64,000 bases of DNA from Lenzites betulinus (lineage: Eukaryota; Basidiomycota; Agaricomycetes; Polyporales; Polyporaceae): NCBI GenBank assembly GCA_022264855.1, contig JABYQU010000002.1:1-64000 (forward strand). Direction: 5' to 3'. Of the stretch, positions 58,801 to 64,000 are shown one piece after another. Under the pieces are notes generated by a model. The model saw nothing but the letters and a program-made list of their open reading frames with translations. It was not told where the DNA came from and ran no database searches. The number at the start of each line of letters is the position of its first letter. Position 1 is the stretch's first letter. The translations under genes were made by a program, and so were the position numbers.

Positions 58801-60001
58801 CTTTGTCTTCCCGGTCGCGATCACGGTCTCGCCGAGTAGTCGAAGGATCTCGCCTGGCGCGCGAGGATTCCCGAACGCGTGAGCGTGGTCTATCACGGGG
58901 TTCACGATCTCGGCGAGCATTGTCGGTTCCTACACCAATTTTCAGCTCAAGCTCGGCGGTACAAAAAGACCTCGGTACAACTTACTGTCTTCGCGTCCTG
59001 CTCTGTTGGGCTCTGCACCTACACATGTTCTTTATATGCCACATTGGGCGGAGACGAGGCGATAGACTCACCTCTACGCCAATCATCGCTAGTTTCTCCC
59101 TTCCTCTTGCCCGCTTCTCTGCCTTCGGCGCGACGCCCGGTGCCAGCGGCTTGCCCGAGCCGCGCTGTTGTCGAGCCCGCGAGATGTGGCGCAGCATCTC
59201 GATCTTTACTCCGAAGCGTTGAAGCAGAGGATAATGCTAGCCGGTCACGGTCATACTTGTCGGAGAGCTGCGACTGAAATGAGCCCACATACGTTCATGT
59301 GTCGAGCGATTACCTACGTTTCGTATTCGCTCCTGGCCCTCTCTGTCACGGAGGTCACGTTCCCTCTCCTTATCCAAGTCTTTGTCGGCACCTCGTTCGG
59401 TCGTGCGGGTTGATTGATGTCTGAAGTTGCCCATTTGCGACGGTTGCGTGAGCCCCGAGCGGAACGACGCGCGGGAGGAATCTGCGGGATGAGCCACAGT
59501 GAGTACGAAACTTGAGTGGCTGCATGAATACCATACCGCCATCTTCTGCATCCCGACGGAAGCTTAAATGCCCTGGTAAGACAACTATACGCGTCATACA
59601 AACGGATTACATACCGGCGGTCTCGCGCGGTGGTGTTCGTGGACGACTCCGACTCTTTCTTGCTTCCCAGTTGCTCGACCCAATCGCTACAGAGAACCGG
59701 TTACGCATGCAAGGGAGGTCGTATCATCTTTAACATACCCAAACCAATCTTTCAAGGCAGGCATATCCTTTGGCAGCTCCACCAGGGGGGACTTAGAGAG
59801 TTGAAGAATGTCATGTCGGGCATAGATTCTGAGGGGGCGAGGAGGGTTGTCTGGACTTTTCTGCTGTGCGTCAACGGCCACTTGGTCCTGCAGGGAGGCT
59901 GTCGCTACAGCTTCGGCCAAAACGTCAATGGGGTCGCCGGTCGTCGAGGAGTGTGTAGAAGTAGCCTTCGCGAGGGACGTATCGGCGTCTTGGGTGGTCA
60001 T
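55887..60001 (-). CDS. 4E-T-like (eIF4E-binding) protein with Arg/Asp-rich and polyglutamine regions, 1,235 aa
   Basis: Probably an mRNA-repression and decay scaffold related to eIF4E-transporter. Exons are 60001-59739, 59686-59615, 59562-59537, 59481-59318, 59273-59072, 58929-58039 and 57976-55887 (3,708 nt). ATG 60001 is the only ATG in the first exon. Near residues 58-85 sits PLRIYARHDILQLSKSPLVE then MPALKDWFG; Y-x4-I-L matches the eIF4E-binding pattern Y-x4-L-hydrophobic closely. The middle is a long charged tract of Arg-Asp repeats (RRDRDRGWDRFEDRDRERP), then WMETYVPTT and a helical IQLFKLMMKRESEKKD. The last 700 residues are low complexity with MEDIFAMLQ, two polyglutamine tracts of about 13 and 9, and the closing DLMALLMGG. 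The function is inferred from the motif and layout. Confidence 0.72.
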
Positions 60002-60272
60002 GCTGTCCAAAGAAAGATGAGGAGGAGGAGAGGTAGTCGGATAGATTCAGTGAGCTTTTCGGTGTCAGCTCAAGCAGCAGCGCGGCTCTGCGCGGCATGT
60101 GGAAGGCACAACGAATCCCGAGGCGCTCGCGCGTGCCCCTCAGCCACTCCGCTCAACTTTCGCTTTCTGCCCTGCGTGCGCCGGGTGCAAACCTGCAGCT
60201 TGAAGCTTGCACCACTCTGTATCTAGGCCCATTGGTCTCTGCACGCCATTCCAAGGAGGAAGCCGGCCAGCT

Positions 60273-60624
60273 ATGTCAGGACTGACTCTGAAGCACTTCA
60301 TCTTGAAGCAGCAGGCCTTGAATCTATACCGCCAAGCTGTGCGGGCCACAAGATGTACGCAGAGCTTTCCTCGGCGTACCCATGTGTTCTGACCCTGTCT
60401 CGAGCTATTCCCGACAAGGGCGCAAGGCTGGAAGCGATCTCTTGGATTCGCAGTGAGTTCGAGCGAAACCGCCATCTCAACGATGTAGTGCGTAGCTTCG
60501 TTTGAAACCGTAATTAAGACGAGCTTATATCTAGCCATACTAGAAACTCATTGAGGACAGGATTTCATCCGGTCGTAGGGAGCTCCGGCAGATTCTTCCT
60601 ACAGCATATGTGCAAACCTCTTGA
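60273..60624 (+). CDS. LYRM2: LYR-motif protein, LYRM2-like, 81 aa
   Basis: LYR proteins are small mitochondrial helpers that bind acyl carrier protein and assist respiratory complex assembly. The exons are too short for ORF lists: 60273-60354, 60405-60487 and 60544-60624 (246 nt). The joined protein has LTLKHFILKQQALNLYRQAV with the LYR triplet, then RSIPDKGARLEAISWIRSEF, ERNRHLNDVKLIEDRISSGR and RELRQILPTAYVQTS. The conserved Phe/Arg pair after the LYR helix (RSEFERNR) is present. Length and pattern match LYRM2. It is divergent from the 4E-T-like gene with 271 bases between starts. Confidence 0.88.
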
Positions 60625-61173
60625 CTGTTTGCCATACTGTTCGCAAGGCATCAACGTTCAACTGTCGTCATCTTCATCTGTGTGCGTTATATATGCTCAA
60701 AGTCCTCGCTGACCATGAGGTGCGGCATTATGTAAGAAACTAAGTCGAAGTTGAGATGCCATGTAGCTCACGACTTCACTTGCCATTGGAATTCCCTGGT
60801 GGCTCGCGACAAACCAAGTCGCTGTGGCGTCCGTACTTGGGCCAACTAAGTCCGCTAGGCCCGATCTCGATATCGTACGAAACGTGGGACGTACGTCCCC
60901 CTGCGACGAAGGACATTTGAGGTGAGTGTATTAGCACTTTAAGCTGTCGTTAAAGAGCATAGTGTCATTGACTGACAGTCGTAAAGGAACAGCAAACCTG
61001 GACTGCATATAATGAAGCGTAACTTTAGATCTTAGAACCAATCGGAACGCAGACGCCCATATACTCTGGTGTGCTGCGGCAGTCCGCAAACCCTATAACG
61101 ATCGTCTGGTGAACTCTTCCCCTCTCGCCCCTCCGTCTACCTGCGTACCGACCCCCCGCTCCGAGTCGTCGTC
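60625..61173. other. Spacer between the LYR gene and the RdRP
   Basis: About 549 bases, AT-richer than average, holding the 3' end of the LYR gene and the RdRP promoter. No ORF of note. Confidence 0.5.
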
Positions 61174-64000
61174 ATGGAAGTGTTTATGACGAACATCCCA
61201 CTGGGCACGTCTAACTTCAAACTCAAAATCGAGCTTGCGAAAATCCTCCATGCACCCCCCTTCGCGACTCCTACTGCTTTGCCGATGAACTTTGAGATTT
61301 ATCTGTTCCCCCGCAGGAGAAGATCGCCATGGCAGTATGCAGCTCTTACTCTACCATCTGCTAGAATCGGCGAAGTCTTCCTCCAACTGTACGGCCAGCC
61401 GAATCCTCGACACATTCTCACCGTAGGGAATAGCCGCATTCAGTTTCAGAGGAGTCGAAACGCCCCTCGTAGAGAAGTACTGGAACAAGTACAGCGCCTG
61501 CCGTTCGAAGACCCACACATAGCGCAGGCGCGCGAGCGCGAGGCCAAAGAACTCGAAGCACTGTCGACACACATCAGGACGATTCAGTTCGGCTGGGAAT
61601 GTCGCGACCAGGTCTTCTCGATCGAGTGGGAGAAATCCTGCACTGCAGATCTTATCTTTGTAGACGAACAGCGCGAGTTTCGAGTGAAGGTTCACAGCCC
61701 TTTGGCACAAGAAACACGCATCATCGCCATACGGGCCTCCCAGATTGGTTGGGCCTCCGCTGCTGTCGATCCGTCCTCTGGCGTCCCGACCATTTTCTTT
61801 TCCCTCAGTAATCCACCCTCCTTCGAAACCGAATCGAGTAATGCTGGCCTCTTCGATTCGCTCGTCGGAATGCTGAACTTACCCCCTCCGAAGCGCCAAA
61901 AGTGGTCGGCGTTCGACCCCAGTCACGAGGCACTCGCGCCCTATACCTCCTTGGCTCTTCGACTGGAGGCGGCCTCCTTGGACGACCTCAGAACTTTCCG
62001 CAAATTAACGCGTATGGCTCACATCAACATTGATGACTTCGCCTACCGTGTCGAGCGGCGAGGGCTGTTTGACGCGAGTGTCCGAGAGGAATGCGCACTG
62101 TGGGCGATGCGCCTGCCTTGGATAGTGTCGTTCCAGGTCGAGGCGCTCCTTCGTGCTAACTTGGTCGACTTCAAGGAGATGCGCAGGCTCCAGCGTCCTA
62201 TCGAGGAGGTTCTGAGGCGTGAGAGAAAGGACTATACGGCAGCGCTGCTTCGCGAATTCATTGGGCAGGCGAAGTCCCTCTTCTGGTACGGAGAAGATCC
62301 GGTGAACCAAGAGCGTACACACCAGCCATCCGAATTGTTCTCGGGAGACGTGGTCGAGCTTTTCTCCATGGTCTCCGCGAAGTTCGTTTACAGGCCGTTG
62401 AATACCGCTCTCAATACAGCAGACGCTACTGCTCCGTTCCACTGCCTCCGCGTCACTGTCACCCCTACCACGATGCATCTAGAGGGGCCGTTCCCGGAGC
62501 GGTCCAACCGCGTTATGCGGGAGTACTACCGTTCTCAAGACTGCTTCCTCCGTGTATCCTTCCAGGACGAGAACCGGTTGCAACTACGCTTCGACCGGGA
62601 AATCGACGGTCGTGATTTCGTCAACCGCAGGATCAAGGAGATCCTTCTCAAGGGCATCGAGTTTCCGGGGGCTCATTTCGATTTTCTCGCCTATTCTCAA
62701 TCGGCGTTGAAAGAGCATGCGGTATGGTTCGTCAAACCGTTCGCGCATACCGACGACCAGGGTGGCCGCCACTTCATAAATGCAGCGGAGATCATCAGAA
62801 GCCTTGGTACATTTAGTAACCTTACCTTCGACAGGACCCTCATCCGCTGTCCCGCGCGCTACGCCGCTAGGATCTCACAGGCGTTCACCGCGACCGATGC
62901 ATCGATCACCGTCGACGCCGGCCAGATCATATTTTCCAGCGACATCAAGGACTCCCTCGGGAGGGCCTTCACGGACGGCGTTGGCACGATCTCCACACAG
63001 CTGGCCAAGGACATCTGGCGGGCGCTCCAAGAGAACAAACGCCGCGGGCGTCGGGACAGGACGTATCCTCGCGCATACCAAGTCCGGTTCCAGGGCTCGA
63101 AGGGCGTCTTGAGCGTCGATCACACACTCCCCGGCCGTTCCATCCTCCTCCGGCCCTCGATGATCAAATTTGAGGCTCCCAATTCGCGGAACATCGAGAT
63201 CGCGAGAGCGTTCAGCAAACCCTCGCCGTACTATCTGAACAGACCCCTCATCATGCTCTTGGAAGGGCTGGGAGTGCCTGCGCGTGTCTTCCAGACCTTA
63301 CAGGAAAACGCGGTCCGCGACGTTCAGGCGTCGGTCGAGTCGCTCGAACAATCGGCTCGACTCCTCGAGTGCCATGGTCTTGGAGCCTCCTTCCGTCTCA
63401 CCTCCGTTATGCTGGGTTTACATAAACTTGGCGTTGGACCCCTGGACGACGACGAGTTCTGGCGGCAGAGCATGGATTTCGCCGTCAACCATGTTCTTCG
63501 GGAGCTGAAGCATAAGGCTAGGATCCCAGTCCCTGGCGGCTGGACCTTGGTAGGCGTCGCAGACGTTCATGGCTATCTCGAGGAGGGGGAGATCTTCGTT
63601 TGCATCGACTCACCCGAGGGCGTATGCTACCTCGAAGGCCGTACCCTCATCTCGCGATCGCCCACCATCCATCCCGGTGATGTCCAGGTTGTCCAAGCGA
63701 TTGGACGACCTCCTCCGGGCTCGCCCTTTGAACGTGAGTCCCTGCGGAACACGGTGGTTTTTTCGACCAAAGGTGCGTACCTGTACACACCAAGAAGTCG
63801 CTGGCTCTGACGTGCAATGCAGGATCGCGTCCACTTCCGTCTTATTTGGGCGGCGGCGATCTCGACGGCGATGAATACAACATCACCACCATGCCTGAAC
63901 TCCTCCCGCCCCGTACCTTTGACCCCGCCAACTATGACCCTGCACAACGAAGGCTTGTTGACCACGACAGTACTATGGCCGATGTCGCAGAATTTGTCGC
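61174..64000 (+). CDS. RNA-dependent RNA polymerase of the RNA-silencing family, 5' part, continues past the window
   Basis: Cellular RdRPs turn aberrant RNA into double strands that feed Dicer and Argonaute. Exon 1 is 61174-63772 (866 codons plus one base); intron 63773-63822; exon 2 from 63823 to beyond 64000. The N-terminal part (EVFMTNIPLGTSNFKLKIEL) is an RRM-like region, followed by the RdRP domain: LLREFIGQAKSLFWYG, YYRSQDCFLRVSFQDENRLQ, FPGAHFDFLAYSQSALKEHA, RCPARYAARISQAFTATDAS, FSSDIKDSLGRAFTDGVGTI, YQVRFQGSKGVLSVDHTLPG, RPSMIKFEAPNSRNIEIARA and SRSPTIHPGDVQVVQAIGR. Exon 2 holds the catalytic loop LGGGDLDGDEYNI (D-x-D-G-D), complete. It looks functional as far as seen. Confidence 0.95.

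Overview
The window is nuclear DNA of a filamentous basidiomycete, most likely an Agaricomycete. It is GC-rich, its genes are cut by many introns of about 45-65 nt, and the gene set is fungal: DLT1, UTP23, an ITC1-like ISWI partner, a quelling-type RNA-dependent RNA polymerase and a Gfo/Idh/MocA oxidoreductase. The species cannot be fixed from the sequence. Exon maps given here were read by eye. In every spliced gene the exon lengths sum to whole codons and the joined protein follows its family.

Layout. 1-2551: two tandem BTB/POZ genes, both with reading-frame lesions. 3251-4583: a glutathione S-transferase-like gene with a TATA box. 5008-7770 (-): DLT1 and a secreted CAP/PR-1 protein. 8511-16559: a dense housekeeping block with a small unknown protein, EMC7, UTP23, five-unit polyubiquitin, a WDR5/Swd3 homologue and eIF3k. 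16673-28722: a 12-kb non-LTR retrotransposon. 28979-33479: a vacuolar amino-acid transporter and a steryl ester hydrolase, divergent. 34763-42842 (-): an ITC1/ACF1 homologue and a large unrecognised fungal protein. 44092-46232: a Gfo/Idh/MocA oxidoreductase with an 8-nt microexon. 46233-49943: no gene, but a 773-bp hAT-like non-autonomous transposon. 49944-51430 (-): a cyclin. 51431-55886: no supportable gene. 55887-64000: a 4E-T-like protein and an LYRM2-like gene, divergent, then an RdRP that runs off the window.

The most striking object is the retrotransposon. It sits between perfect 15-bp target-site duplications just past the eIF3k stop codon and ends in a 23-nt poly(A). Its ORF2 is uninterrupted for 1,676 codons, with endonuclease, reverse transcriptase, RNase H and a C-terminal zinc motif, and every catalytic residue I could check is present. 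It also has about 3.4 kb of unusual 5' sequence holding an unrecognised 286-aa ORF. A 273-bp inverted-repeat element has inserted exactly at the ORF2 stop codon, and its TAA duplication leaves the reading frame unchanged.

Several neighbouring genes are divergent pairs sharing 235-660 bp of promoter: EMC7/UTP23, SWD3/eIF3k, the transporter and hydrolase pair, and the 4E-T-like/LYRM2 pair. Apart from the RdRP, which could act in RNA silencing of elements like the one here, the genes do not form an obvious pathway.
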